Counted from the stretch's first letter, positions 10,501 through 19,114 are shown. The stretch is DNA of 64,000 nt from Xylanibacter rodentium (GCF_013166575.1 NZ_JABKKE010000010.1:1-64000); one strand, 5' to 3'. Notes: a model not told the origin generated them from the sequence alone. Program-made: numbers and translations.

Positions 10501-10835
10501 ACAAAACGTTGGTAGTCTACGGCATCAACAATTGTCAAACGTGGCTTGTCTATTATCTTATGCTGATGGAAGTAGTCACGTATAATTCCGGCAAGCATGG
10601 TCTTGCCTGTACCAGTCTCACCGATAATTATCGTATTCATACTGATACGCACTTTATTAATGTCCCCTCTCGACCGCAGATACGTGTAGGTATCTGTGAT
10701 ATTCTTGAGCTGGTACTTTACATTGTCAAGTCCGACAATCCCTTCTAACACATCATGTACCACAAACTGCTTTCCACACCATTTGCAGTATTTGGCTACA
10801 GCACGGTTTTCTTTATTGCAATGTAGGCATTTCAT
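7524..10835 (-). CDS. Four-module AAA+ ATPase with N-terminal zinc ribbon (CbbX/SpoVK-like)
   Basis: A 1103-residue protein. It opens with a zinc knuckle pair (C3/C6, C17/C20) and carries four tandem AAA+ modules. The Walker A motifs are at residues 72-79 (GETGTGKT), 334-341 (GNPGTGKT), 610-617 (GSPGTGKT) and 888-895 (GNPGTGKT). Walker B of modules 2-4 is (I/V)LFIDEAYTL. Module 1 has ILFFDN, replacing the catalytic glutamate with Asn, so it probably binds but does not hydrolyse ATP efficiently. Modules 2-4 resemble the CbbX/SpoVK/EccA family, which usually carries one or two such modules. The ATG overlaps the kinase stop (ATGA). Likely role: an ATP-driven remodeller working with the adjacent kinase and FHA protein (inference). 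Confidence 0.9.
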   Translation of the reverse strand: MKCLHCNKENRAVAKYCKWCGKQFVVHDVLEGIVGLDNVKYQLKNITDTYTYLRSRGDINKVRISMNTIIIGETGTGKTMLAGIIRDYFHQHKIIDKPRLTIVDAVDYQRFVDRWDDNIKKARGGILFFDNVQKLLPDRYSNHVNPLDKLFVEMDHWDDDPIVIISGLTKGLDEFLLNNPSVTHRFKYRFDLPVPGYKDLYHICLNILSSKYGIVSYTHEAEKKLENYFKYQVKTKDETFGYAHLATMVAEDIFTSFISRGVGVCVVEACDIRGYVPEERTLEDILSDMNRYIGMSDVKRAVTEIAYTVKNEAERAERGLGNTAKAGMHIVLTGNPGTGKTTIARKLGEILAAIGYLDSGHVVETDRAGMVSPYQGETPKLVDRLCDRAMGGILFIDEAYTLAPLSPSGERDVQGTQALEKLMKRMEDDRGRFVVISAGYRTEMDNLFRINPGFRSRFNYFLNIDDYSPDELYQILLTFANEKKYVFSSDAETIARKMIEDIYECRDRDFANGRTMRQLFDNICKRQAGRLECREVQTLTDEEFMLIEPSDIPYEVPKPVDYKECLKAFDGLVGMDGVKKEIEGLAAFLNLQVRRGETSMFQGKHYVFTGSPGTGKTTVARIMADVFGKLGVLSRGQLVEADRSKLVAGYSGQTAIKTNQLIDSAIGGVLFIDEAYTLSSDSSDVFGHEAIDTLLKRMEDDRGKFVCIVAGYTDRMHDFIESNPGLKSRFTQTIHFDDYTADELTDIFMNMAESGKFIVGSDVALAVKRMFERLYLRRDRNFGNAREVRRVFDETIERQSRRLVGEMGKPYFKESDMYIIEMADIPQQSEDTIRPLDEVLNELDEFIGMRSVKDMMRRLAVQSMFMKQRSVQGVGRIQQISLNFILTGNPGTGKTTIARKMGEILQSMEILPTGNVVEVSRATLVGKYMGETPKIVNNMCDKAMGGILFIDEAYTLGGENDTYGNEAVETLMKRMEDDRGKFVVVAAGYKEQMDSFLTLNPGLAGRFTHRMNIDDYNEDELLAIYKKMASDEQYIVSPAAEFKLMDIIFRKVVNKTAMFGNAREMRTLLDTTIQQLSVRVSHIPPSQITADTYRLIMPEDITI

Positions 10836-13726
10836 AATATAAGATTGGTATTTAATAATATCATCTCAATCAAAAGTGTTGCCACCATAGCTGTCCATAG
10901 CGCATAATGAAGAACCCTTTCACCTGTATAAGACAATATACGGTTGTATATATCATCAAGAATACCAAACTTTGACCCCTTGAAACGATATGCCTTTGTC
11001 TTGAACGTATAGTATAGAGGCTCTATCAATGTTGACTTTACATCACTTTCCAGCATATCACATATCAGTTTGTCATCTTCCTTTGAGTCATAGCTTAAAC
11101 TCGTGTAATGGCATATTGCCATATAAACCAATGTCAAAAGGATTATAACAGGTATAAACATTACAGGCCAATGACTGTCTGTATATTTCAATACCCATGA
11201 CGGTATCAACGAAGAGAAGAAACCGAGCATTCCCCAAAGACAAGACAAGATAAAACCATAACCTCGGAAAAATGCTTTAGTTCCTATAATAATTGCAGAA
11301 AAGCCACCCACAGGTAATCCTATAGTAAGAATGGTATTTTCAAACAAGTATTCCCGATTATCCACACCGAATATCATCAACATAAGTATCCATATAGCAT
11401 TGAAGACATTGAATATCATGCGCAATAATTTTTCTTTATTCTTTATACGCATATATTCAATACGCACCTCTTTGTACTTACGGGCTGTCTCCTCCTTGGC
11501 TGTAGTAAATCTTTTATAATAAAGATTCTGTGCATCATACTCACCAAGTTTGTTTATCCACATCTCCAACATGCGTTCATAACAGTAAGGCTCACTGAAA
11601 TCCTTATTAGGATTCTCATGATAAAATACGGAAAGCCACTGAACGAAACATCCGGAATGCATTTCGGTTCTTATCTTCGACCTGTATCTGTTGTCTATAT
11701 CAAGTCCGTCTTTCAGTACCGTTCCGTCATCAAATTCATAAGCCGGAGTAACCCCAAGTATTCTGCAGAACCGATAAGCGGCAGTACGCAAATCATAAAA
11801 ACCAAGACGTTCTTTATTTTCTTCACAATCAAGGTCAAAACATCTTTGTACTTCATCCAATAACTCCACCCATCCGTGCAACTTTGCATAATAACAAAAA
11901 CGCCCATCAGGACTACAGAATTCAGATATGCTATCAGCAAATTCTTCATCGCTGAGATGTTGCCACCGACACAGATTGTCACACAATAACTCACCAACTT
12001 TGCTTGGTGTATCGGCCTGACGTATATCAAACGCTGTATTTCTGTCCAAGTTGTATAACACTTTATATGCCAAACGATGTGAATACGGCTGTCCATCAAT
12101 CATTATACGGAGCGACTCACATGCTATCCCCCCCTCGTGTCTGTACATCCATGACAGCAATCTTCCATCCGTAACAGCTTCCCAGTCGTCCTCTGACACA
12201 TCAGAGCCACCAAAAACTCTTACTATATCTTTTAACGTTGAAGAAGGACGCCCCTCAAACATTGGCATATCCACATCAATCTCATATACAGCACACATCA
12301 ACGCCTTTTTGCCATTACGTATGTCTCCAGAAGAGAAATATCCTCTTATTCTATTAACATCACATACAGAATGTGTTTCAAGATAAACATATAAATTGTC
12401 GTTACGATTTGCCAATAACGCTATATATTCATCCGCATGACTCAACATCGAAATTGCAATCTCATGGACATTCCTACATTCATTGCCACTAATATCTATG
12501 TAAGGATACGCCGGGTCCATTGTATATACGGCTGCCATAAGACCGGCTTTTTGATCTGCCGGATAAAGGTTTTTCACTATGTCATCAAGAGCTATACTGA
12601 GTTTTGTGTTGCCACACTGTGCCATCCACTCTGATATCTTACCACTATACAAGTACCCGCATGCCGTACGTTCATTATCAAGCAATAATGGTATGAGTTC
12701 GTTTATATTATCTGCCACGAGATTACGCTCTGGATCAACAACAAAACTACAGTATTTCAGATGAGGTGAAGTAATGTCAACCTTTGGAGACTCCCCCATG
12801 AACCATCTCTCAATTTGTTCATATGTCCATCTCGTTTCCGGATTTACCGAAGTAAGCCCCTGGACAATAAGTCTGACTCTGTCGGGTAACTCACAGACAC
12901 CAGGCAAACGGCCTTCACTTTTCCGCTTAATGATCATACGCTCATTAGTATCCAACGGATTTCTGCCAAGCCACAGAATCATAAGCATAATGCCAAGAGA
13001 ATAATAGTCGACTGCCGGAGATATCTCCACTTTTCCGTCTATAACATCATCATACATCTCTGGGGCTGCATATACAGGAGTTCTCGACTGAGTAGTACAA
13101 TGCATATAGCTGCCGTCAGTAATTATGGATGATATGCCGAAATCTCCAAGAACTACCTCTGTTTGGGCTTCATCCCTGAAAAAGAAATTGCTTGGTTTTA
13201 TATCCTTGTGTATCACATTATTCTTATGGCAACATTCAAGAGCTGCAGCAGCCTGTAAAGCTATTCGTCTGAACTTATTTATATCAGCCTTTATCTCATA
13301 AGAATTCAATGTACCTCCACGCAGATATTCCATGAGTTCACAATAGCGTTTCTTACCATCCAAATATATCTTGCCAAAATCAAACAACTTGACAACCATG
13401 TCAAAATTGAGATTGACCAAGAATTTCAATGTATCTTTATTTATGTCAATATCAGGATAATACACCTTCAACACATACTCCTTATCTTCATTCGTCACAA
13501 GAAACACTTCTGCCTCACCAGAACCTTCACTCAGACTTCTCAAATAAACATACGTCCGGCCATGCAACATGAATACATCGGTATGGTTTGTTTTGGATTT
13601 ATATACGGGAAGGCTACCACCATCTGCACGCAATGTTGTATCATTATCATCCATGCTCACGGCTTTATTAACCATCGGAGAATATATGGTATTATCTGTT
13701 CTCAATGTGATATCATCTGTAATCAT
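10832..13726 (-). CDS. Membrane-anchored eukaryotic-like Ser/Thr protein kinase with repeated middle region
   Basis: A protein of about 964 residues. The kinase domain (about 58-310) has the ATP-site lysine in VLKVYY (about K87), the catalytic loop HKDIKPSN (about 173-180), DFG (about 195-197) and APE (about 221-223), so it looks active. A middle region (about 340-730) holds degenerate repeats that alternate an SG-x-(I/L/F)-x-x-W motif (about 360, 519, 690) with an A(V)Y-x-x-D motif. The C-terminus (about 765-875 and 940-964) has about five hydrophobic helices, which would anchor the kinase in the inner membrane. The N-terminal tail is Thr/Asp-rich (TLRTD, TTLRAD) and is a candidate FHA docking site. 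It overlaps both neighbours by 1-4 nt. Confidence 0.92.
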   Translation of the reverse strand: MITDDITLRTDNTIYSPMVNKAVSMDDNDTTLRADGGSLPVYKSKTNHTDVFMLHGRTYVYLRSLSEGSGEAEVFLVTNEDKEYVLKVYYPDIDINKDTLKFLVNLNFDMVVKLFDFGKIYLDGKKRYCELMEYLRGGTLNSYEIKADINKFRRIALQAAAALECCHKNNVIHKDIKPSNFFFRDEAQTEVVLGDFGISSIITDGSYMHCTTQSRTPVYAAPEMYDDVIDGKVEISPAVDYYSLGIMLMILWLGRNPLDTNERMIIKRKSEGRLPGVCELPDRVRLIVQGLTSVNPETRWTYEQIERWFMGESPKVDITSPHLKYCSFVVDPERNLVADNINELIPLLLDNERTACGYLYSGKISEWMAQCGNTKLSIALDDIVKNLYPADQKAGLMAAVYTMDPAYPYIDISGNECRNVHEIAISMLSHADEYIALLANRNDNLYVYLETHSVCDVNRIRGYFSSGDIRNGKKALMCAVYEIDVDMPMFEGRPSSTLKDIVRVFGGSDVSEDDWEAVTDGRLLSWMYRHEGGIACESLRIMIDGQPYSHRLAYKVLYNLDRNTAFDIRQADTPSKVGELLCDNLCRWQHLSDEEFADSISEFCSPDGRFCYYAKLHGWVELLDEVQRCFDLDCEENKERLGFYDLRTAAYRFCRILGVTPAYEFDDGTVLKDGLDIDNRYRSKIRTEMHSGCFVQWLSVFYHENPNKDFSEPYCYERMLEMWINKLGEYDAQNLYYKRFTTAKEETARKYKEVRIEYMRIKNKEKLLRMIFNVFNAIWILMLMIFGVDNREYLFENTILTIGLPVGGFSAIIIGTKAFFRGYGFILSCLWGMLGFFSSLIPSWVLKYTDSHWPVMFIPVIILLTLVYMAICHYTSLSYDSKEDDKLICDMLESDVKSTLIEPLYYTFKTKAYRFKGSKFGILDDIYNRILSYTGERVLHYALWTAMVATLLIEMILLNTNLIL

Positions 13727-14595
13727 TACCTATCGTCCTTTATCTGATCAACATTAACATTATCCAATATAACCCACTTTCCACCCAAATGCGGCTTGGC
13801 ACATCCGCATGGACTACTATGCATTGCATGTTTGTAATTGCATACCCACGCCAATTTAACACCGGCCGGCTTGCTCGCCATGATATAATTTCGGGCTTTT
13901 ACCGGCGACACGGTTGGTTTAGTTTCCAATCGTTCCAACATCGTTGTCAGTCTGCCTACCACATCCGCCCTACGTTTTTCCAGTTCATCGACGGTCATGC
14001 GTTTTGACTCAATCTTCTCTACCTTCGGTTCACTTCCTTGGTCATGTGCCAGAATCGTAAGTACTCTTATACGCAAATCCTCTATTTGTTGTTCTTTCTC
14101 CTTATCACTTCCTAATATATAAGGAAGAATATTGTCAACTTCTGCAAATTCATGAACCACGTTCTGTATATGCATATAATCTTTATTATTCCGAAATTCT
14201 GTCACCAATACCTTTGCTTCATCCGTCAAGGCGGTCCCACACTGTTTACAAAAAGAAAATTCATTAACCGTATGACAAACCGGACAGGCTATCCCCATAC
14301 GCGGATTTCCACACTCCGGACAATAGACAGCATCAGAACTTGTATGTGAACCGCAAAACGGACATATATCATTTTTAATATAACTATTACACGACTCACA
14401 ATAATCCATGTCTACATCAATTTCTGCCCCACAATTAGGACAAATACCTTTGGGGATATTCTCAGATTGAGAATACCCGACTGTATGTTGCACAAGATTT
14501 TGTTCTGTAATGACACTATCCTCTGCCTTTTCCGGATATAAAGTCCTGTCTATATGATTTATTTTATCTTGGCTCGTAGTTTTATTTTCTGTCAT
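13726..14595 (-). CDS. Triple zinc-ribbon protein, first gene of the kinase/AAA+/FHA unit
   Basis: A 289-residue protein. Three consecutive Cys4 ribbons are at C52/C55/C66/C69, C78/C81/C92/C95 and C104/C107/C116/C119. A helical region (about 120-230) rich in charged residues follows. The C-terminal segment contains further Cys and His residues (VCNYKHAMH, PCGC). The first 50 residues are polar and probably disordered. There is no enzyme motif, signal peptide or TM helix. Its stop overlaps the kinase start by one base (TAATG), so the two are translationally coupled. Likely an adaptor or scaffold for the kinase complex (inference from context only). Confidence 0.85.
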   Translation of the reverse strand: MTENKTTSQDKINHIDRTLYPEKAEDSVITEQNLVQHTVGYSQSENIPKGICPNCGAEIDVDMDYCESCNSYIKNDICPFCGSHTSSDAVYCPECGNPRMGIACPVCHTVNEFSFCKQCGTALTDEAKVLVTEFRNNKDYMHIQNVVHEFAEVDNILPYILGSDKEKEQQIEDLRIRVLTILAHDQGSEPKVEKIESKRMTVDELEKRRADVVGRLTTMLERLETKPTVSPVKARNYIMASKPAGVKLAWVCNYKHAMHSSPCGCAKPHLGGKWVILDNVNVDQIKDDR

Positions 14596-14705
14596 ATTAT
14601 ATCAACTTGGAGAAATAGACTTCCATTTACAATAATGCCATGCTACCATAAAGCGCTATCACATTAAGACATTCTGATATTTTGCTTATTGCAGTATATT
14701 TTTTG

Positions 14706-14713
14706 CAAAGATA
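14706..14713 (-). promoter_or_regulatory. -7 element for the kinase/AAA+/FHA unit
   Basis: Minus-strand TATCTTTG (14713-14706), a perfect TAnnTTTG, lies about 110 bp upstream of the first gene of the unit. A TTG core sits about 14-17 bp further upstream, closer than the ideal 19-20 bp, so the -33 assignment is weak. Confidence 0.5.
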
Positions 14714-14859
14714 ATGAAAATAAGAGACAATGGAGTATGTATTGGAGCTTTTTTTAAAACTTAATGTAAGTAAAACAAAATTTGAAACATACAATCTGAT
14801 AAATAAAATAAGACATGTATTCTGAAAAGGCAATACTGCGAACAACTTCCCTTAATTAT

Positions 14860-15007
14860 GAAGGTGTGTCAAAATTCGACTCTTTAAACTTGTAGGGAAA
14901 TATTCTTATATCTGTACATTTGTGACATGTTGATTTTTTACATTTATCTGACGGACAAATATAAGAATAATCCCTACTTTGCAATATCTATATTTTGAAA
15001 CAGCCTC
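14860..15007. mobile_element. Putative MITE with imperfect terminal inverted repeats
   Basis: The left end on the plus strand (GAAGGTGTGTCAAAATTC from 14860) and the right end on the minus strand (GAGGCTGTTTCAAAATAT from 15007) match over roughly 50 bp. The match includes the sub-terminal pair at 14892-14911 and about 14959-14976 (GTAGGGA..TTCTTATAT). The element is about 148 bp, non-coding, and lies between the M13 peptidase and the zinc-ribbon gene. Ends starting GGTGTGTCAAAA resemble those of several Bacteroidota insertion sequences. I could not define a target-site duplication. The rest of 14596-15052 contains only the promoter at 14706 and the terminator. Confidence 0.45.
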
Positions 15008-15023
15008 GTATGTTGGCTGTGTC
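14997..15023 (-). terminator. Hairpin downstream of the M13 peptidase gene
   Basis: Arms GAAACAGCC (14997-15005) and GGCTGTGTC (15015-15023) pair with one mismatch. On the minus strand the hairpin is followed by a short A/T tract rather than a clean U-run. It overlaps the right end of the putative MITE, so its primary role may be as an element end. Confidence 0.4.
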
Positions 15024-15052
15024 AAACATTCAAATCACTATTTAAAGCGGCA

Positions 15053-17092
15053 TTACCATAAAGACAAACGTTTAGATTTTGGAACAAACATCTTGTCACC
15101 TTCTTTCACGCCAAAAGCATCGTACCACATATCGATATGAGGAAGTGCACCATTAACGCGCCATTTGCCCAATGAGTGCGGATCACTCTTCGTACGGCTA
15201 CGTATCTCGGCATCTGTTATATTGCCAGCCCATACCCCAGAATAAGCAAGGAAGAAACGCTGTTCTGGAGTAAATCCGTCTATGACAGGCAGATGAGAAT
15301 CTTTTGTAGCATTCTTAAAAGCATAATAAGCAACTTGCAAACCTCCATGGTCGGCAAGATTTTCACCAAGAGTAAAACGTCCGTTGGCATTCAAATCGGG
15401 CAAAACTTTTATATTTGAAAAAAAGTCAGCATATTCATCCGCACGCTCGGTAAAGTTCTTTCCGTCAGATTCTGTCCACCAGTCACTCATATTTCCATCC
15501 TTATCATAATGACGTCCCTGATCATCAAAGCCATGAGTCATTTCATGTCCAATCACCACGCCTATGGCTCCATAGTTGAAAGCATCGTCTGCGGTAGGAT
15601 CGAAAAAAGGCACCTGTAATATACCGGCAGGAAAACAGATTTCGTTTGTTGTCGGGTTATAGTAAGCATTTACAGTCTGTGGAAACATGTGCCACTCATC
15701 TTTATTTACCGGTTTACCGGCCTTTTCATCAATAGTCCACTTGTTCCAAAACCTATTACACTCAAGAATATTCTCCAAATACGATTTCTTGGAATCGATT
15801 TTCAATGCAGACATATCTATCCACTTGTCCGGATAACCTATTTTCACATAAAAAGAATTCAATTTGTCCAACGCATTTTTTTTGGTAGAAACGTCCATCC
15901 AATTCTGTTGCTTTATGCGCTCTCCCAATGATGTCTGTAAATTTCTTACTAATTTCTGCATTCTTTCTTTTGAAGAAACCGGAAAATATTTCTCCACGTA
16001 AATCTTCCCCAAAGCCTGTCCCATCATATTTTCCACCTGACCTGTGGCACGTTTCCAAAGAGGATGATTAGCTTTACGTCCGGACATTGTCTTTCCGAAG
16101 AAATCAAAATTGGCCGATACCACTTCATCACTAAGATAGTTGGCATAGCTTGTTATCTGCCCCCACTCCATATAATCTCGGTATTCGGCCGGAGTAAGAC
16201 CAGCAATCAACTTATTTACTCCATCTAAAAATTCTACCTGACCTACAACAAGTTCTTGTATATGCTCAACCTTAAGCCCCGTAGCATTCATCACTCTGAC
16301 CAACTTCAAATTAGGATAACGTGCTTCGAAGTCACTAAGTTTCATTTTATTATAATTAGCTTCAGGATCACGCAGCTCAGTCATAGACTTGGATACCTTT
16401 GCCAATTCGGTCTCAAGTTTCATAACATTCTGCATTTTTGCCGTTGCAACCTTTTCTTTAAAACCAAACAGTTTGAACATTCTCACTATATGCTTTTTAT
16501 AAGCTTCACGTATTGTGACGGTTGACGAGTCTGTATCCAGATAATACTCTTTCTGGCGCAATGTGATGCCACTCTGAACGACATTGAGAATATTGCAAGT
16601 TGCATTCTTCTCATCAGCACCAATATACGTTCCATAAAATTCACTGTCTCCATAAGCCGCCATTTCCAACTGAACATCAAACAACGCATCAAGCGTTTTG
16701 GCTTTTTCCAACTTCATGATAATCGGCATAAGCGGAGCAACGCCCTCTCTATTGCGACGCACGGAATCAGTCGCCAGTTTATAAAGATCGCTAAGTTTTC
16801 TTTCCGTCGTACCGGACTCATACGTATTGTTTTTCAAATCTGTAAGAATAGAATTGATTCTCTTGTCGTTATCCTCGGCAAGCTTGTCAAAACTACCATA
16901 ACGTGAATTTGCTGCCGGCAACGGATTGTTCTTCATCCATCCACCACAAGCAAATTCATAGAAATCCTCTGCCGGGTTTACACTCCGATCAAGATTTGCC
17001 AACTCTATACCGGATTTTAGTTCTCCCTGTGCCATGCTCGTCACCGACATTGACGCTATGGCAACAATAGGAATGATTCTGTTAATTTTCAT
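15053..17092 (-). CDS. pepO: M13 family zinc metallopeptidase (PepO/neprilysin-like)
   Basis: The start at 17092 (MKINRIIPIVAIASMSVTSMAQ) gives a clean signal peptide; an upstream in-frame start would overlap the ABC-F gene. The protein has about 679 residues, typical of M13. The zinc site is H516-E517-x-x-H520 (VIGHEMTHGFDD), with the third ligand in ENLADHGG. The N-terminal part starts with the usual FYEFACGGWMKNNPLPA. It cleaves oligopeptides and is secreted to the periplasm or outer membrane. The gene lies 14 bp downstream of the ABC-F gene, so co-transcription is likely. Confidence 0.94.
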   Translation of the reverse strand: MKINRIIPIVAIASMSVTSMAQGELKSGIELANLDRSVNPAEDFYEFACGGWMKNNPLPAANSRYGSFDKLAEDNDKRINSILTDLKNNTYESGTTERKLSDLYKLATDSVRRNREGVAPLMPIIMKLEKAKTLDALFDVQLEMAAYGDSEFYGTYIGADEKNATCNILNVVQSGITLRQKEYYLDTDSSTVTIREAYKKHIVRMFKLFGFKEKVATAKMQNVMKLETELAKVSKSMTELRDPEANYNKMKLSDFEARYPNLKLVRVMNATGLKVEHIQELVVGQVEFLDGVNKLIAGLTPAEYRDYMEWGQITSYANYLSDEVVSANFDFFGKTMSGRKANHPLWKRATGQVENMMGQALGKIYVEKYFPVSSKERMQKLVRNLQTSLGERIKQQNWMDVSTKKNALDKLNSFYVKIGYPDKWIDMSALKIDSKKSYLENILECNRFWNKWTIDEKAGKPVNKDEWHMFPQTVNAYYNPTTNEICFPAGILQVPFFDPTADDAFNYGAIGVVIGHEMTHGFDDQGRHYDKDGNMSDWWTESDGKNFTERADEYADFFSNIKVLPDLNANGRFTLGENLADHGGLQVAYYAFKNATKDSHLPVIDGFTPEQRFFLAYSGVWAGNITDAEIRSRTKSDPHSLGKWRVNGALPHIDMWYDAFGVKEGDKMFVPKSKRLSLW

Positions 17093-17106
17093 TGCTTTAA
17101 TATTAA

Positions 17107-19080
17107 TTAGTTGTTCAACAATTCCAGTTCTTCCGAAAATTTCTCCCACTTCTCCACCTCTTCATCAAGGTTTTTCTTTGTAACTGTGTATTCTGATATA
17201 TAGTCCATGTTTGATGCATTTTCTGGAATACACAATATATCATCAAGCTCTTTCAGTCTTTTCTCCATACGTTCAATCCGTGCTTCCGACTCTGATACAG
17301 CTTTTTCCGCCTTGCGTAATTTTTTCTGTTGTTCCTTATGCTCGGCATAATTTGATTTCTGCTTTGAATATATACTATCATTATATGCATTCAGCGGTGA
17401 GATTACAGATTCTTTAGCCTTATTTGTCTTTGCCAAATCCGGGAAATTGGTATTTTCCAACTGAATGAGAGAGCTAATTTTACGCTCGCGAAGGAAATCA
17501 TATATACCTCCGATATGTTCTTTCACGCAACCTCCCCCAAACTCATATACCTTTGTCACCAAGCCGTCAAGAAACTCACGGTCATGACTGACCACAATTG
17601 CCGTACCGTCGAAAGCCCGTACAGCTTCTTTTAGAACATCTTTAGATTGCATGTCAAGATGGTTTGTCGGTTCATCGAGTATCAACAAGTTCACCGGCTC
17701 CAACAACAGTTTTATCATCGCCAAACGACTGCGTTCCCCTCCGCTGAGCACTTTAACTTTCTTGTCCGAAGCTTCTCCTCCGAACATGAAAGCCCCAAGA
17801 ATATCGTTTATACGCATACGGATATCACCTTTGGCTACATTATCAATCGTTTCAAACACAGTAATATTCTCATCAAGCATCTGTGCCTGATTCTGTGCAA
17901 AATATCCTATCTGAACATTATGACCTATCTTAAGCGTACCTGTATGTGCTATCTCTCCCATGATACATTTAACAAGTGTAGACTTGCCTTCACCGTTCTT
18001 TCCTACAAAAGCCACCTTTTCACCACGTTTTATGGTCAACGTCACATGATCAAAAACCGTATGAACGCCATAATCTTTTCGAACATCATCGCATATCACC
18101 GGGTAATCACCACTTCGCAAACACGGAGCAAACTTCAATCTTAGAGCCGACGTGTCAACCTCATCAATCTCTATTGGTACTATTTTGGCCAATTGTTTAA
18201 TACGGCTCTGCACCTGCACAGCCTTAGTTGGTTTATATCTGAACTTCTCTATGAAGTCTTTCATATCAGCTATTTCCTTCTGCTGATTCTCATATGCTCT
18301 CAACTGCTGTTCGCGGCGTTCATTCCGCAACACAACATATTCATCATACTTCACACGATAATCCACAACCTTGCCACACGAAATCTCAAGTGTGCGGTTG
18401 GTAACATTATTTATAAAAGCACGGTCATGACTCACTAGGACGACTGCACCAGGCGCCTGCGCCAAAAACTGCTCCAACCACTGAATACTCTCTATATCAA
18501 GATGATTGGTAGGCTCGTCAAGAAGCAGAACATCAGGACGCTGCAACAGAATCTTTGCCAACTCTATACGCATACGCCACCCGCCACTGAACTCACAAGT
18601 AGGACGGTCAAAATCCGAACGCAGAAAACCAAGTCCACAGAGTGTACGCTCTATCTCTGCTTCATAATTTTCAGCCCCCATCATCATATATCGCTCGTGC
18701 TCCTGGGTGAATTTCTGCACCAACTCCATATATTCATCACTATCATAGTCGGTACGTTCCGCCAACAGACGATTCATATCATCCAATTGTTCCTTCATCT
18801 GCATGTTACCCGCAAATGCCTTCTTTGTCTCTTCACGCACGGTTGTATCATCCTGCAAACGCATCACCTGCGGCAAATAGCCTATCGTTGTATCATTGGG
18901 AACTGCTACCACACCAGCTGTAGGTTTCTGCATGCCACACAATATCTTCAACATTGTAGACTTTCCCGCACCGTTCTTACCAACCAAAGCTATCCTGTCA
19001 CGACTGTTGATGACAAAATTTGCATCACAAAACAAAGGCTTTATTCCAAATTCTACTTTTAGTCCTTCTACTGAAATCAT
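17107..19080 (-). CDS. ABC-F family ATPase
   Basis: A 657-residue cytoplasmic protein with two ABC domains and no TM segment. Walker A motifs are GKNGAGKST (near residue 36) and GKNGEGKST (near residue 362). Signature motifs are FSGGWRMRIELA and LSGGERSRLAM. Both Walker B motifs read LLLDEPTNHLD or LILDEPTNHLD. A charged inter-domain linker and a C-terminal coiled-coil extension (about 565-657) complete an Uup/YdiF-like ABC-F layout. ABC-F proteins bind the ribosomal E site and relieve stalls; some confer antibiotic resistance, but nothing here points to that. It is divergent from rho. Confidence 0.93.
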   Translation of the reverse strand: MISVEGLKVEFGIKPLFCDANFVINSRDRIALVGKNGAGKSTMLKILCGMQKPTAGVVAVPNDTTIGYLPQVMRLQDDTTVREETKKAFAGNMQMKEQLDDMNRLLAERTDYDSDEYMELVQKFTQEHERYMMMGAENYEAEIERTLCGLGFLRSDFDRPTCEFSGGWRMRIELAKILLQRPDVLLLDEPTNHLDIESIQWLEQFLAQAPGAVVLVSHDRAFINNVTNRTLEISCGKVVDYRVKYDEYVVLRNERREQQLRAYENQQKEIADMKDFIEKFRYKPTKAVQVQSRIKQLAKIVPIEIDEVDTSALRLKFAPCLRSGDYPVICDDVRKDYGVHTVFDHVTLTIKRGEKVAFVGKNGEGKSTLVKCIMGEIAHTGTLKIGHNVQIGYFAQNQAQMLDENITVFETIDNVAKGDIRMRINDILGAFMFGGEASDKKVKVLSGGERSRLAMIKLLLEPVNLLILDEPTNHLDMQSKDVLKEAVRAFDGTAIVVSHDREFLDGLVTKVYEFGGGCVKEHIGGIYDFLRERKISSLIQLENTNFPDLAKTNKAKESVISPLNAYNDSIYSKQKSNYAEHKEQQKKLRKAEKAVSESEARIERMEKRLKELDDILCIPENASNMDYISEYTVTKKNLDEEVEKWEKFSEELELLNN

Positions 19081-19106
19081 CTGTAACTTAATGAAATAAG
19101 AATATG

Positions 19107-19114
19107 CAAAGTTA
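19107..19114 (-). promoter_or_regulatory. -7 element for the ABC-F gene
   Basis: Minus-strand TAACTTTG (19114-19107), 27 bp upstream of the ABC-F ATG. No convincing -33 TTTG is seen. Confidence 0.45.

Noticed and set aside
7013..14595. Type VI or type VII secretion locus
   Set aside because: Kinase, FHA and CbbX/EccA-like AAA+ genes recall these systems, but no Tss, EccB-E or WXG100 gene is present nearby.
14627..14845. Minus-strand open frame of 72 codons
   Set aside because: AT-rich sequence in an intergenic region spanning the -7 element of the kinase unit; no homology or conserved motif recognised.
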